Of a stretch of 64,000 nt of DNA, positions 43,065 through 54,335 are shown piece after piece. The number at the start of each line of letters is the position of its first letter. Position 1 is the stretch's first letter. A model generated the notes under the pieces. That model was not told the origin of the DNA. It ran no database searches and worked only from the letters and a program-made list of their open reading frames with translations. This DNA comes from Blepharisma stoltei (taxonomy: Eukaryota; Ciliophora; Heterotrichea; Heterotrichida; Blepharismidae). Location: contig CAJZBQ010000047.1 of assembly GCA_914767885.1 (NCBI GenBank), forward strand, positions 186,001 through 250,000, given 5' to 3'. A program made the translations under genes and the position numbers.

Positions 43065-43385
43065 TTATAAAGAATTCTCTGGCAGGAGTGTGGAAGGCTC
43101 ATTGTAGTCTTCATCAGCTTCTTTTTTGGCGTCTTGGAGTCGTTTAAATAGTTTTCCAAACAATTCGAAGTTATTTTTGTGGGAAATTTCAAGCTGGTAT
43201 TTTAAAGCTTTCATTCCTTTCATATAGTCATCAATAAGATTTCTCTCTCTGAGCTTTAGAATTTCGAGCTCCTTTGTGTGGCGAGCTTTTTCTTCTCTTT
43301 TTTCTTTTTCTAATTCAATTATTTTTCTTTGTAAGTTTCGAGAATTCTCTCTATCATTGAATAGTCCTACATCTCGCATTTTCAT
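43065..43385 (-). CDS. Coiled-coil protein (106 aa)
   Basis: MKMRDVGLFNDRENSRN is followed by a continuous charged helix (KIIELEKEKREEKARHTKEL) to about residue 90. TAA at 43065. It starts 25 bp upstream of the CCCH gene on the same strand. No family is recognised. Confidence 0.55.
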   Translation of the reverse strand: MKMRDVGLFNDRENSRNLQRKIIELEKEKREEKARHTKELEILKLRERNLIDDYMKGMKALKYQLEISHKNNFELFGKLFKRLQDAKKEADEDYNEPSTLLPENSL

Positions 43386-43496
43386 ATCTAATATCTATGA
43401 ATTTAATATGATTTTTTATATTTAAGGAAATTTTTTATGTTAAATAAAAATGGGGTTTTAGTAAGAAATTTTTGATAGGGAAATTAATAGAGATAA

Positions 43497-44828
43497 CTAT
43501 AAGCTTTCCAATACTTTACTGTATTTCCCATTTTTATCTTGATTGAGGACAATTGATCTTAGATGCTGATAGGATCCAAAAGTGGTAGTCATCATGTTAG
43601 AATGCTTTGATAATAATTTTATCGCCAGCTCTAGCTGGCCTGATCTACGTTTTTTTCAATTTTTATACAAATGCTGAATTTTTTTGATTCTTGATCTAAG
43701 CCTATAAAAATTTCCACATAAATTCTTGCGTACTAAATGGCCTCTATAAACCCTTTGAATTTCTGTAGCAGCAAGTATATAAATATCAAAATCAAATACA
43801 ATAGGTTGGACTAGTTTTTTATACCTATTTAAAGTAATCACTGACTTTAATTTAATAAATATAATCTTAATATATAAATAATTATTATTTGTACCTAATA
43901 AGCTTATTTTTTGATGGGCTGAATTTTTTTCGTTGAGACATAGGAAGAGGCAGCTCAAATTTGGACACTTTATCTAGCTGTCTTAATGATGGTATCACTG
44001 ATTTATCAACACTTTGATTCATAATAGATATTTCTGATAAATCTGGAGACTGAGCATTTGAGTAAAATTCATCACCTATTAAAGCATCTTCTACTTTTTT
44101 TATTTGTGTTTCGTACTGATCTTCTTGCTCCTTTAACATCTTTTCAATAACTCCCCCCTCCGTGAGCTAGCAAAAACATTGAAAAAATCCCTTGTTATTG
44201 GGGAAAAAACGTGAGCGAACAAAAAATTTGATATATAACTGATAATTAGTATAATGAAATTTCAAGCTAATTCTGTTTCATTATAAACAGTTTGCATTTT
44301 AAAACATAAATTTTACAAGCTAAATTAATATTTGCTTCCCGATTTTGCGAATTAAAATTTATATATATATTTTTAAAAAAAATTAACCCCAACAAACACA
44401 ATTTTTTGTTTGCTCATGGAGGGGGAATAAGTAAATTTTTAAATTTTTTTCTTTGTAAAAATCCTCTTATATGTTTTTGAATTATAATAATGCTTTTTGC
44501 ATATAATTAATACATTTGAATGCCAATTTTGCAAAAATTAATTAAAAATTATAAAAAATCAGCCTAATAAAGTATATTCATCTTGACTTTTAGGTGTCTT
44601 TTTATATATAGGAGGTTTTCTCATCATAATTGAAGGCTGCTTTTTTGGCTTAGATTTAGGTAAATTATCTCCTAAATATTTTATGCTCTGTGCTACTTTC
44701 AGTTCATGCCTCTGTAGGTCCTTTAATTTTCTCACTTGGAGTTTTGACAAACAACACCTCACAGTCTGCTGGATTTTAATAATCGAATCAATTATTCGTG
44801 TTCCCTTAGACATTTTTGAAGAGGACAT
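43497..44828 (-). CDS. IQ-motif protein, germline form
   Basis: The start MSSSKMSKGTRIIDSIIKIQ carries an IQ-like helix (IIKIQQTVRCCLSKLQVRKL). After a MITE-containing gap, coding resumes at MLKEQEDQYETQIKKVED and, after a 70-bp IES, reaches a canonical IQ motif (AATEIQRVYRGHLVRKNLCG). TGA codons are Trp, and TAG lies at 43497-43499. IQ motifs bind calmodulin, suggesting a cytoskeletal or ciliary role. The link between the first block (44559-44828) and the rest is inferred, since its exact junction is not resolved. Confidence 0.6.
43824..43893 (-). other. TA-bounded IES (70 bp) in the IQ gene
   Basis: The host reads ATT AGG TA on both sides. Excision gives AAG CTT ATT AGG TAT AAA AAA CTA and leads straight to the IQ motif. 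AGGTA is repeated at the two edges. Confidence 0.75.
44148..44427 (+). mobile_element. CTCCCCCTCCGTGAG MITE, copy g (eroded)
   Basis: The 5' end TAACTCCCCCCTCCGTGAG is intact. The 3' end TGCTCATGGAGGGGGAATAA and the internal repeats are degenerate. It lies inside the IQ gene. Confidence 0.7.
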
Positions 44829-44866
44829 GTCTAACGTTTATTTATATTTTCTTTGGCTGGTTTAAT

Positions 44867-45341
44867 TTTAAACTTAAACTCATTAAATGTCTTGGCTGCT
44901 TGTCTATTAGTAATGCATTCTGTGAAATAGAGTTCTGTGTCTCCTTCTCCTCCTTGACTTGCCGACTCCAGTGTTGAGTGAAAAGCTTATGGACAACTGT
45001 GGCTTGCTGCTGGATGCACGAAGGTTTTCTACACCAATCCCAACAGTGGAATTTCTCGTCAACTCTCGGCAAAAAGGAAAAATTCTAAGCCCGAGACTTA
45101 GCTCTAGGTTTCATGCTAGGGAGTTGCCCGATGGTCTAACATTGTGTGTAAGCGCTCTGAGTTTTCCTTTTCTAACTCTGAACCCACCTTTCTCTCGAGG
45201 TAAAATCAAATTCGAAAACAGTCTAAGGCACAGTTGTTCATTTCTGGATTAACAAAACCTTGCCGGATATAAATAAATGGCGTCTCGGCCCAGGAGTTAC
45301 CTGCCATCAATCTCCGGCCGAGACACCATTTTATTTTTGAC
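44867..45341 (-). mobile_element. SINE-like retroposon E (about 475 bp), intergenic
   Basis: The minus-strand head is AAAATAAAATGGTGTCTCGG with a hairpin (CTCGGCC.. / GGCCGAG..). The central GAGCTAAGTCTCGGGCTTAG is like the block in S1, and the tail is TTTAAGTTTAAAATT. The flanking duplicate TGGTTTAAT / TTGTTTAAT is short. It lies between the IQ gene and DPH7. Confidence 0.7.
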
Positions 45342-45424
45342 TTGTTTAATCAATATAAAGCAAGCTGTTATAAAAATCAAATTTATGATAATAAAAATTG
45401 AGAAATGATCAAAAAGACTTTAAA

Positions 45425-46300
45425 ATGGTTGAAAAGGTATGAGACATTAAAGTTCATAGCAATCCTGATTGTATTGTAAGTATTGAAAATGGGTATTTGA
45501 TAGGCACTTATGAGCTTAATGAAGAAACAAGAGTGAAAACTGGGTCAATTTTAGCAATGGTGGAGATGGAAGAGAAAAATCGTATGATTTTGGACAAGGG
45601 AATTATGGATATCAAAAAAATTGATCAAACTTCTTTTCTTGCATCAACATCAGAAGGTGGAATTGTAATATTTTCTGGAGAAAACCTAGAAATCAAGGCT
45701 GATTCGGTAATTCATGATTTTTGTACGTCATATATATCAATTTCGGATGGAATTTGCTGGATTTCTTATCTAGATGGCACTGTTTCAGCAGTTGATATTA
45801 ACACTTTGCAAACTTTGTATTCAATAAAGCCAAATGCTTATGAAATATGAAGCATTTTTGCCTCAGAAAATGAAGTTTATATTCCAACTTCTATTGGAAA
45901 GCTAGAAATTTGGGACAAAAGACTAGAAAATTCTGCATATAAGCTTAATATCCATACAGAAGATATATGCAGTATAGGGATTAGCGATAATTGCATAATA
46001 ACTGGAAGTTATGACGGAGACCTCGCATTTCTTGACAAAAGAACCTACCAAATAATAGAAAAACTCCACATTGGCGGTGGGATCTGGCGATTTATAAACA
46101 CCGACAGCTACATAGCATGCGCCTGCATGTACGAAGGCTACAAATTCTACTGAAAAGCTTCCAAAGAAATTTCCACAATCCCTACATCTTCAATTGCCTA
46201 TGGTCTTGACCAAATAAGCCCTACAAGCTTTATTGGCTGCTCCTTTTACGACAGAGAGGTCTCGAAACTAACATTAAAAACAGTCTTTAATTCTACTTAA
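45425..46300 (+). CDS. DPH7: Diphthine methyl ester hydrolase DPH7 (WDR85)
   Basis: MVEKVWDIKVHSNPDC (TGA as Trp) begins a WD-like propeller. The DPH7-specific part is recognisable: an HIGGGIWRF block equal to HGGGVWR, IACACMYEGYKFYW equal to the AACMH.GF block, SIAYGLDQ equal to SLVYGADW, and IGCSFYDREV equal to TCSFYD. DPH7 acts in diphthamide synthesis on elongation factor 2. Length about 290 aa, somewhat short. TAA at 46298-46300, overlapping by 8 bp the 3' end of the convergent gene. Confidence 0.82.
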
Positions 46301-46796
46301 ACATCATATTTTTTGCATCTTTTAACGCTTCAGCTAAAAGCTCACACATGTCTTCTGGCTCAAATGCTGATAAAAGTTTTGCGAAATCTTCATAAGTCAT
46401 CTGCTCTTCTGGGGTAAAATTGAATTTCGCGATATTTGATTTCCTTTCAATTCTCCTAGATATTCTGAGTTTTGATGATTTTGGATCAATTGATTTAGAA
46501 TGGTTTAGAGGAGACATGCGACTGAAGCCTGCTTTTTGAGAGCTTGAAGGCCGGTATAGGTCTTGAGATTTGTGGTAAGAAGTTTTAGGATACCTATATG
46601 CTGATTTCTGAGGAAAAGGGGAAGAAACCATGAGGATTCTTGGCCCACTGGTTAAGGATTACTAATGATTGAGAATTAAGGCATTTTCGCTTAAAAATTG
46701 AGAATTTTGTGATTTTTCTTGCCGGGAGATTAAAATTTCGGGGTTGGAGTGGTTGGAACTGCTGTCACTGAAATTTTCGTCTTTCTTTTGCATCAT
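46293..46796 (-). CDS. Hypothetical basic protein with a 15-nt intron
   Basis: MMQKKDENFSDSSSNHSNPE runs to LNH, and the intron at 46648-46662 joins it to YGPRILMVSSPFPQKSAYR. The middle is Ser/Lys-rich and disordered. The C-terminal part (YEDFAKLLSAFEPEDMCELL) looks like a small helical domain. TAA at 46293-46295. No family is recognised. Confidence 0.65.
46648..46662 (-). other. 15-nt intron
   Basis: Minus-strand GTAATCCTTAACCAG. Removing it replaces TAG TAA with an open frame that joins two coding blocks. Confidence 0.8.
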
Positions 46797-47763
46797 ATTA
46801 AATTAAAACAAAAAGAATTTTAGATCATTGAATATAGCTGCACAATTAAAGAGAGATATGATATAGAATGAGTGCAAATATCCATTTTAGAGTGCAACTT
46901 AATGATAACTTACAAACTGAGTAAATTTTGTTAATTATCTGCCTGAATTCAGCGTTATATTATTTCATTTATCTTGATGGATTGCTTTACTCAAATTTGA
47001 TAGTTTAATTTTGGAAATATGCAAAAACTGGAGAGTGAAAATTAATTATATAAAATTTATTGCTATTTTGCCAATTATCTATACCAAAGAAATAATTTAT
47101 AGAAAAACACTTGGCTGCTTTTTTGACACTGAATTCTCATTCTTTATTGACTTAATGTGTCTCTAAATACCCGCTTTTATTTTAAAAATATTTATTATTT
47201 TGCATAGCTGCAGGTTATGAATTAATTTAGTAGAATCTGCCATACATTAATCATATTCAAAATAATTGGTCACATAGCCTGCCAATTCTATGATATTTTT
47301 ATATTGATTAATTATTATATTTATTGTTAGAGTATTTTAATCTTAATCCCACATTTTAAATTGAACAAAATTTCTGTTCTTATTTATAGGGCTGGTTAAT
47401 TTATTTTTGACTATAAAATAAATTGAATATAATATTTTTTCATTTTTAATCTATAAAAATTTCCATTGAATAAAAATTTATTTCCAATTTATAATTCTAC
47501 TTATATTCTGTTTAATTTTTTAAGGGGGTGAGTAAGGGTAAGGCTATTAATAAGCAATATGTTCAAAGCATCCACCTTTTTTTGCTTAAGATATACTAAA
47601 ATCGTCAGTAGGCATGCAGGAAATTTAGTTTCGGACCCTAAAAAACTTAAAGGCATGGTTGGAGTTTCTAGTAACACTGAATTTTTATACACGTTTAATA
47701 TGAATATCTCACTAGCATTTTTTTCAACAATAATTGGTAAGTAAGCTGAACCGCGAAGCAAAA
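46797..47763. other. AT-rich stretch, nothing firm
   Basis: ORFs at 47501-47761 (minus) and 47559-47744 (plus) overlap antisense, and neither is convincing. GGGGGTGAGTAAGG near 47525 resembles a MITE terminus, but no partner end was found. Confidence 0.45.
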
Positions 47764-49829
47764 ATGTCCCTTAATGATTATTCAATTTAAAAATTATACA
47801 CAAAGATGCAATAGTCTCTGTTCAACCCAAATTAAGAAATTCGAACGACTTTGGGTATGAGTATTATGGTCAAATATTTTTCAACAATAGATTTGGCACT
47901 GAAGACTCTGAATGGTAACTTCTATTTAGTCTTCATTCTTTAAGAGAATATTTTCTTACTCAATTTGGTGTGCAAGAATTTAAGGAATTTTTAGAAAGAA
48001 ATGAATTATTAAAGGACACGCTTCTCAAAAAAGAACAATATAAATCCTATTTCTCAGAGATTGCACTAAAATTCAACTATGATCGAAATCTGCTTAAATT
48101 GGTATCAGACTGTAATATTCATGAACTTGTGGTTAGTAATTTTTCAGAAATTTTCAATGGAAAAGAAAACTCCCAAGAAGATATCTATGTAGGAAAATTT
48201 TGGACCCAAAAAGCGATTGGTAGTAATGAAAATTATGTGTTTAATTATTTCCCACTTGAAGATGCTGATCACTTTGATAATGATAGTGATAAAAAAGAAT
48301 TTAAAATGTTTTCCATTTCAAATGAATATCCGCAAGTAATTGAAGAAGAAAGGACAGAAGAGCCTGAAGAAGCAAAAGAAAGCACAGATAAATCTGCAAT
48401 TGTTTTTGATTTAGATGAAGAAAGCTCTGAAGACACTATATCATATACAAATGACAAAGAGATGCCTCATGATCCGCTTAGTGAAATGAAAAGTCAAATC
48501 CCAATAGATATTTTTGAATTTTTCATAAAAAATAAAGTCATAGTTTTTTCACAGGAAAAAAGTTCGAAAAACCCAGTAACCAATTGGGTTTATGTGCAGC
48601 TAGAAACTGGAAATGATGATCTTTTAACGATAGAAACAGTTGAACGAGCAATGAAATCGTGTGGTGTTCGTTCTACTAAAAGAATCGAAATTTTTAATGG
48701 TACTAATAAGAGAAAGCAGAAAATAGTGGAAAGCGAAGTAATGAATAAAATTAAGGCCTCAAATAGAAATATTGTTTTGGGCCAAAAGCCAGAATTATTT
48801 CCAGCTAAGATACTTCCAAAGCAAGAAATTCCTTGATTTGAGATGTGGCTTAGAGACAATTTACCAAAAATTTTTTCAGGAAAAAATGTTAAAATAATAG
48901 CGATTTTAAATAATTTTCTGAAAAAATCCCTTCTAATCAAAAAGAACAAAGAAAAAAGCATGCACCAGAAATTCCTAAAGAGCAAGCTAAAATTAAAATT
49001 TTTCAAAGTCCAAAAGCATATGCATTTATTGAATTAAATGAAATTTCAGACAAAATGAAAGTTTTGAATCCCCATTTCAGGATTTTCGGAGTGAATATGT
49101 TCGGATCATTATTGCTTGTTGATGATGCTGATATCAAATTTACTATAGTTGTAAGAAACGTAGATATCACAGATCAAGATATGTTTGAAGCAAAATTTAA
49201 TGAAGAATTATTGAATAATAAATCAGATGTGCAAATTCGTGGATATCAAATTTACAATTATTTTAATGGGAAAATGAACCAGATATTGCTGAGGCTTAAA
49301 ACTTTTGAAGATGCTTTTGAGGTGGCAAACATTATGAATAATAAGACGCTTACTCTCTTGATATAACGATTTATTGGAAAATAGTTAAGCGCCCTTTCTT
49401 GATCGAACGATTTTCATATAGTTAAGCTTGAACCCCCACTACTTACACCTCAAATCTAACTGCCTATCTTTGATTATAATTAATCTTAGAGATATTACTG
49501 TATAATCGTTTCTTCGCAATTTCTAGCATATTTGCAAATATATTTCATACTCTTTCCCTTACTACTCAGGCATAAAATATTTTACATGAAAAAATTTTAA
49601 TATATAAACTTAATATAATATATATTTTCCAGAATTTTTTGAACCGCTCTTGATCGAACGATGGAACATCATTTGATCAGAGATCGAAGGAGCTAGAGGG
49701 AAAAAGATAACTGTTGATTTTAGAAGAGGATGCGGAATTTGGGATAGTGGCGAATATAGAGAAACATTAAATGGCTTCATAGGAAGTGATTCTATTGAAG
49801 GGGGGAAAAAAGATAAGAAAAAGCATTAA
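47764..49829 (+). CDS. RRM-like RNA-binding protein (5' end unresolved)
   Basis: Coding blocks: VQPKLRNSNDFGYEYYGQIF, then a 15-nt intron (47915-47929), a helical block, an acidic linker, a putative RRM (KVIVFSQEKSSKNPVTNWVY), a frame change near 48910, and a second RRM-like block (IKFTIVVRNVDITDQDMFEA). A 292-bp insertion between copies of CTCTTGATCGAACGAT separates ..LTLLI from ERWNIIW. It ends GGKKDKKKH with TAA at 49827-49829. The RRM call rests on strand pattern, not on clear RNP motifs. The ATG at 47764 (MSLNDYSI) is not in frame with the rest, so the start is unknown. Confidence 0.5.
47915..47929 (+). other. 15-nt intron
   Basis: GTAACTTCTATTTAG. Splicing gives GAA TGT CTT CAT and links FGTEDSE to CLHSLREYF. 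Confidence 0.8.
49371..49662. other. Insertion between direct repeats (292 bp) in the RRM-like gene
   Basis: CTCTTGATATAACGAT (49355-49370) and CTCTTGATCGAACGAT (49647-49662) flank it, and a third copy TTCTTGATCGAACGAT lies inside at 49396-49411. Removing one repeat plus the insert restores LLIERWNII. No SINE head or MITE terminus is visible. Confidence 0.6.
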
Positions 49830-49961
49830 TTATATAACACAGTATATTTTAAGCAATTTTTAGCGGAAAATAAGTAGGATAAAGATTAATATATTTTAAT
49901 TAATTTTGAGGAAATAAATAAAAAGATAAATATATATGGTGGGGTTTTCATTAGTAAATAA

Positions 49962-51306
49962 ATGGAAAGTGTCTGCATCGAATGCCAACAGAAAGCTGAA
50001 TTCATCTGTTTTTGTCAAGATATCAAGCTTTGTAAAGCTTGTATACCAAACCATCAAAAAAAAGTTACAGGCCCACACAAGCTTGTCCTTATAGGCGACC
50101 CAGACCTTGAAAAAATTCAGTTAGAGTTCAATAAAACCCGGAGGGCGACCAAAGGTCCTAAAAAAACTGCAGGAGGCAAAAAAAAGCCTGCAGGCCCTAA
50201 AAAACCATCAAAAACCCCTGAAGAAGAAAAAAAACTGGCTGATGAAAAAGATGCATTAAAACAGCGAATGAACGAAGAACTGCAAAAGCTTCAGAATTTT
50301 AAAAGAGAAATGATCAGCAAGCTATCAAATCAAGCTGCCAGAATAATCCAGCACATTGTAGGAGAGCATGACAAAGCTAAAGAAATCTTGAACCGCGAAT
50401 GCGGAGCTAAACAAAGCTCGATTCAAGAAGCTATTATTGAATGTGACAAAACTCCTGCAAATGGGGACATTGAAAGAGGAAATGTCGTGCTTGCAAAAGT
50501 CCTAGATGCTCCCGATCTAAATGCGTTGAATCTTGTGAATAGTAAATGCACTGTTAAAGAAAAAAGTATTTCTTTAGAAGGGTCGCTGACTTTTCAAACT
50601 GTTTTGATGCCTTTGAAGTCCAATACAAAACTTCAAGAATTTTGGGTGAGGAAATTTTTTTTAAAAATTTATTTTTTGTTTTTTTTAGGAATAAAAAATT
50701 TGTAGAGAATTTTTATCAGCAAATGCAACTGGAATGAATGAAAAAATCAAGCAACTTTTTGATGATGTTTTAGCTGAAAGGCATCATGCGGTTACTGAAA
50801 TAAAGCTAACTAAAGTAAGTTTAGGAAAAGACGGTGCTAAACATTTAGCAACTATTTTGCCTAAATATTCAAAAATTAAATCATTGAGACTTGTAGACAC
50901 TGAGCTAGGGGTTGAAGGAGCTAAAAAAATAGCGACAGGGCTATCAAGCTTAAAAGGACTGCAAAAACTTTGTATTTCAAAAAATTCGCTTGGAGGACAA
51001 GGAGGGAAAAGTATTGCAGCAGCTATAAAAGATCTAAATCAACTAAAAACTATTGATTTGTCAAGCAATAAGCTTGGAAATGAAGGGACGAAATTCATAG
51101 CTGCAGCTTTAAAAAATTTAGTCGAGTTGAGATCATTGAGGCTATCAAACAATAACTTAAGCACTGAAAGCGCCAGAGCTCTTGCATCAATTTTAGTTGG
51201 CCTTAAAAAGTTGAAAACATTGAATTTAGCTGATAATAGTTTTGAAGGAGAAGATAGGAACATGCTGAATGAGACGACTCCTAAAGAATGCAACCTCGAG
51301 TTATAA
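49962..51306 (+). CDS. B-box zinc-finger / LRR (RNI-like) protein, possibly two genes
   Basis: MESVCIECQQKAEFICFCQD is a B-box (C..C..C..D..C..H pattern) followed by a Lys-rich linker and a coiled coil. After SNTKLQEFW the frame ends at TAG 50703. From about 50704 a second block REFLSANATGMNEKIKQL continues into five RNI-type LRRs (LVDTELGVEGAKKIA, LSSNKLGNEGTKFIA, LSNNNLSTESARALA). Removing 58 nt (50646-50703) fuses the blocks, but the edges are neither TA nor clean GT-AG. If separate, the LRR gene starts at 50734. TAA at 51304-51306. Confidence 0.65.
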
Positions 51307-51409
51307 TTAAATAATTTATAATTCTTTTTATTTTTGACATTTTGCATATATACATAAATAAAAGAATTTCTGTCTTAAAATTTTAAGATTAATAAGAATT
51401 TAAGGTTAA

Positions 51410-51928
51410 TTAAGCTGCTTGAAATATAGAGGAGAATTCTTGTAGCTCATTTAATATTTAATATATTTTTTTATTTAAATATAATATATTAAGAAACATT
51501 ATTAATTATTAAAGCGGCTAGATTAAGTTAACTTTTCCATCATTATCGCTATCAAATGCTTGTATCATAAGAACAGCTTGACGATAGCTTAAAGGAAATC
51601 CAAGTGATTCGCTGGTATTTCTCAGATCATCAACTGAAATTAAATTGTCTTCATCTTTGTCAAAGTTCGTAAAAACGTCTTCAATATTGCTTGGCTCTTC
51701 CAGCTTCACAAAGTCAGGGTGCAGCAAAGCTTCTACCTCTTCAGTTTGAATTCTCCCATTTTCATCAGCTTCTAAGTAACCAATTAAGTCCATAACTGAA
51801 TTTTTTTCATCTAAGTACCCATTGGCAATCAGTGAAGCTTCAATTTCTGCAGGGACTATGTATCCTCTGTTTTTTGGATCAAAAACTTCTTTAAATAAAG
51901 TAAAATAGTCTATGCTTTCTTCCGACAT
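51410..51928 (-). CDS. EF-hand calcium-binding protein
   Basis: MSEESIDYFTLFKEVFDPKN is calmodulin/centrin-like. Loops include a degenerate FDPKNRGYIVPAE, FDKDEDNLISVDD and FDSDNDGKVNLNE. The last loop is split by a 72-bp IES after DGKVN. Excision gives GTT AAC TTA AAT GAG CTA and supplies the position-12 Glu, then QEFSSIFQAA and TAA at 51410-51412. About 150 aa. The last two loops should bind calcium; the first is doubtful. Confidence 0.82.
51454..51525 (-). other. TA-bounded IES (72 bp) inside an EF-hand loop
   Basis: Without removal the loop ends VNLI and TAG. With removal the canonical 12-residue loop is completed. AT-only sequence. Confidence 0.8.
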
Positions 51929-52279
51929 ATTATTTGCAGATCTAATAATCAGCCCACCAAAGAAATATATTTAATAATAAGATTTGAATAAATTGAGAGT
52001 GAATTGAGAAAGGAGTAAAATGATAATAGCTAAACGCTTCAAATCTATAATGAGCTTATTTTTATTACGATGGTTTACAATAAAAATGCTATAGGGATTT
52101 AATTTGAGAAATTTTAATTAAGCGCTGGCTTAATTACTTTTGGATTCTCATGTCAAACTTATTTTGAAACGAATCCCATCGTTTAGGCCTTAATAGTATC
52201 AAAATCAATTTATTATGAGAAATTTTGAATAAATGTAAAATAAAGTATAAATTAAGAGCGCTAAGCAAGGAATAAACAC
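51929..52279. other. Intergenic, nothing recognised
   Basis: AT-rich DNA between same-strand genes, without repeats or coding signal. Confidence 0.5.
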
Positions 52280-52918
52280 TTAAAATCCGCTTGCCATGTT
52301 TTTTAAAATTCTTTGTTGTCGCCTTTTCTCCAAGTATTTTCTATCAAGTTCTTCATACTGCCTTTGTTTTAGCGTTGCTATAGGATTTGATGCTTCTAAC
52401 ACTTTTTTATCCTTAATTCAAAGATCATTGCTTGTCTGATAATTAAATCTAAAATATCCTTTAAAGCTTTTTCTTATTGGCTTTGGTGGTGGATCTTCTC
52501 GTGCACTCATATTTTTCTTTTCTTTTTCCATTTTCTGGGTTAAATCATAAAATGTTCTGACTAATCTTTCTGTAGGTTTAGCCATACTTGCTTTTAATTC
52601 ACTCATCGTATGGAAAAATGGCTCAGTTTTTCGTTTCGGCTCAGTGGAACTAAATGCTTTTCTAGGAGGTTTAGTGGAAGGGTCGTATACACTTGAAATT
52701 ACTAGATGCGCTACAGGTCGAGGGATTTTGGTAATATCGTCAGGCAAGCGGTTAGAAGGCAATTGGCCTGGCTTTGCAGGCTTAAGAGTTTTGGGACCGT
52801 GAATATCGTTGAAATAAGGAGTTGAGAGAGGTCGTGGGCATTGAAAATACCCATCAAATTTCTTCGGTTGTATTGTATAGAGATTTGATAATGGAGAAGA
52901 GGTTGTATTTAATTGCAT
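52280..52918 (-). CDS. Hypothetical Pro/Lys-rich protein (about 212 aa)
   Basis: MQLNTTSSPLSNLYTIQPKK. One TGA (52418-52420) is Trp, after which the frame runs on to a basic helix (KQRQYEELDRKYLEKRRQQR) and TAA at 52280-52282. Repeated P-rich basic motifs (KPPRKAF, PKPIRKSF) suggest a microtubule- or membrane-associated disordered protein. No family is recognised. Confidence 0.6.
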
Positions 52919-53186
52919 ATTAATATAATAATTTGCTTATCCTTTTTTTTAAAATATATTAAATAATGAAATATATAATAGGTTTTTATAAGCTATCCGA
53001 GTAATAAATATATTGTTTGCAAGACGAAAAGTTAGCTGAAATTGAAATTCACTTTTTTAATTAGAAAATAATTGGAAATTTCTAACAAGTTAGATAAAAT
53101 TGGCTAAAAGATTATTCATGAATTTATTATCTTAAAAAAGTAAAATCCGAATAAGTTCACCTTAATTATTAAATTTAAAAGAAGGC

Positions 53187-54296
53187 ATGGCTTTCTACCC
53201 GAGCCCACAAAATTTGGATTTTTATATTTTGATTGCTTTGGTATGGTTTTCCTTTTTCGGGTTTTGGTTTCTTAATACATATTTCTGAAACAAAGAGCAC
53301 AGTTCATTTTTGCAAAAATCAATGACATTCATGATTTTCTTTAAACTTATCCACTGTGTTTTTCAAGTAATTCTTATAATTGCAGAGTTTGAAAATATGT
53401 ATTATGTTTGATTTTGTCATACAGCAGCTTATACACTCTTCAATACAATTTCATATATGATCTTCCTACTTATAAGCCAAGGATTTGGGTTATACAAATC
53501 CTCACTCAATAAAAAGGAACTATCAGTAACTGTGGTAACGATGATTGTGTTTTATGCTTGCTTTACTGTGTATTCTCTAAATGAAATTGCAATGTTTCCT
53601 TTGCTTTTAACTTTTCTTGCAACCTGTGGATACTTCATTTTGAAGTTTGCATTTTACACGACAAAATGCCTTAAATTGAGATATGAACTTTTACAAATCT
53701 TAGAGATGAGAAACTTAGCACAAGTTGTTATAAAGAAATTAAAAATACTTAAGAAATATCTTGGCTTTGTGACGTTTCATCTTGTGTCACATTTTATACC
53801 CGCATTTTTGATTTTTTCTAATTACAATGGTTCAATTAATATGCTATATTAGATTGCATTTAACTACAATAATTAAAATATAAATCCCTCTATTAATGAC
53901 AATACTACAATTTATAATAATTATGAGCTTAGCTTATAATAGTATATATTGCCACATGAAACTAATACAAGATTCTTTGGAGAAATATGTGAATATTTAT
54001 CAATTGTCGCCATATGTTTTTTATTTAGATCAAAAAATCGAGGCGAAATCTTTATCCAAGAAACCCAAACACTTCTAAACTACCGTTCAATACTCCCGAT
54101 TTATGAAGCAAGAATTACCGATCTTCCTTCTAGGCGTATTAAAAACACCCCTGAGATCCCTCCATTGCTAATAACGAACCCAACATATGAAGAAAAAGTA
54201 TCACTTTTTGTCGCAATCCCAATTTTACGAGAAAATCGGACTGATGTAAGTCCAGATGAAGTCTTAATCCAGCCATTACTGAGTGATGTGCATTAA
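53187..54296 (+). CDS. Lung-7TM/GPR107-108-like membrane receptor
   Basis: MAFYPSPQNLDFYILIALVW starts directly in the first membrane helix. Seven hydrophobic segments follow, with LLISQGFGLYKSSLNKKEL matching the family motif in the helix 3-4 region. A 96-bp IES lies between helices 6 and 7; excision joins INML to YILPHETNTRFFGEI. The cytoplasmic tail ends LLSDVH, TAA. TGA is Trp at 53287 and 53407. The lumenal N-terminal domain usual in GPR107/108 is absent. These proteins mostly act in Golgi or endosomal trafficking. Confidence 0.7.
53847..53942 (+). other. TA-bounded IES (96 bp) in the 7TM gene
   Basis: It starts TATTAGATTGC and ends TATAATAG before TA. Excision gives ATG CTA TAT ATA TTG CCA and keeps the frame. 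Confidence 0.7.
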
Positions 54297-54335
54297 GTAT
54301 TTGTAAAAGTTTTTATAATTAATAGCTGATTAAAA

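Noticed and set aside
47501-47761. Overlapping ORFs on both strands at 47501-47761
   Set aside because: Neither shows domain features or joins the downstream gene. A MITE-like GGGGGTGAGTAAGG near 47525 has no partner terminus.
48880-48930. Programmed +1 frameshift at AAA-TAA in the RRM-like gene
   Set aside because: That mechanism is known in Euplotes, not in TGA=Trp heterotrichs. A missed small excision or an indel explains the frame change equally well.
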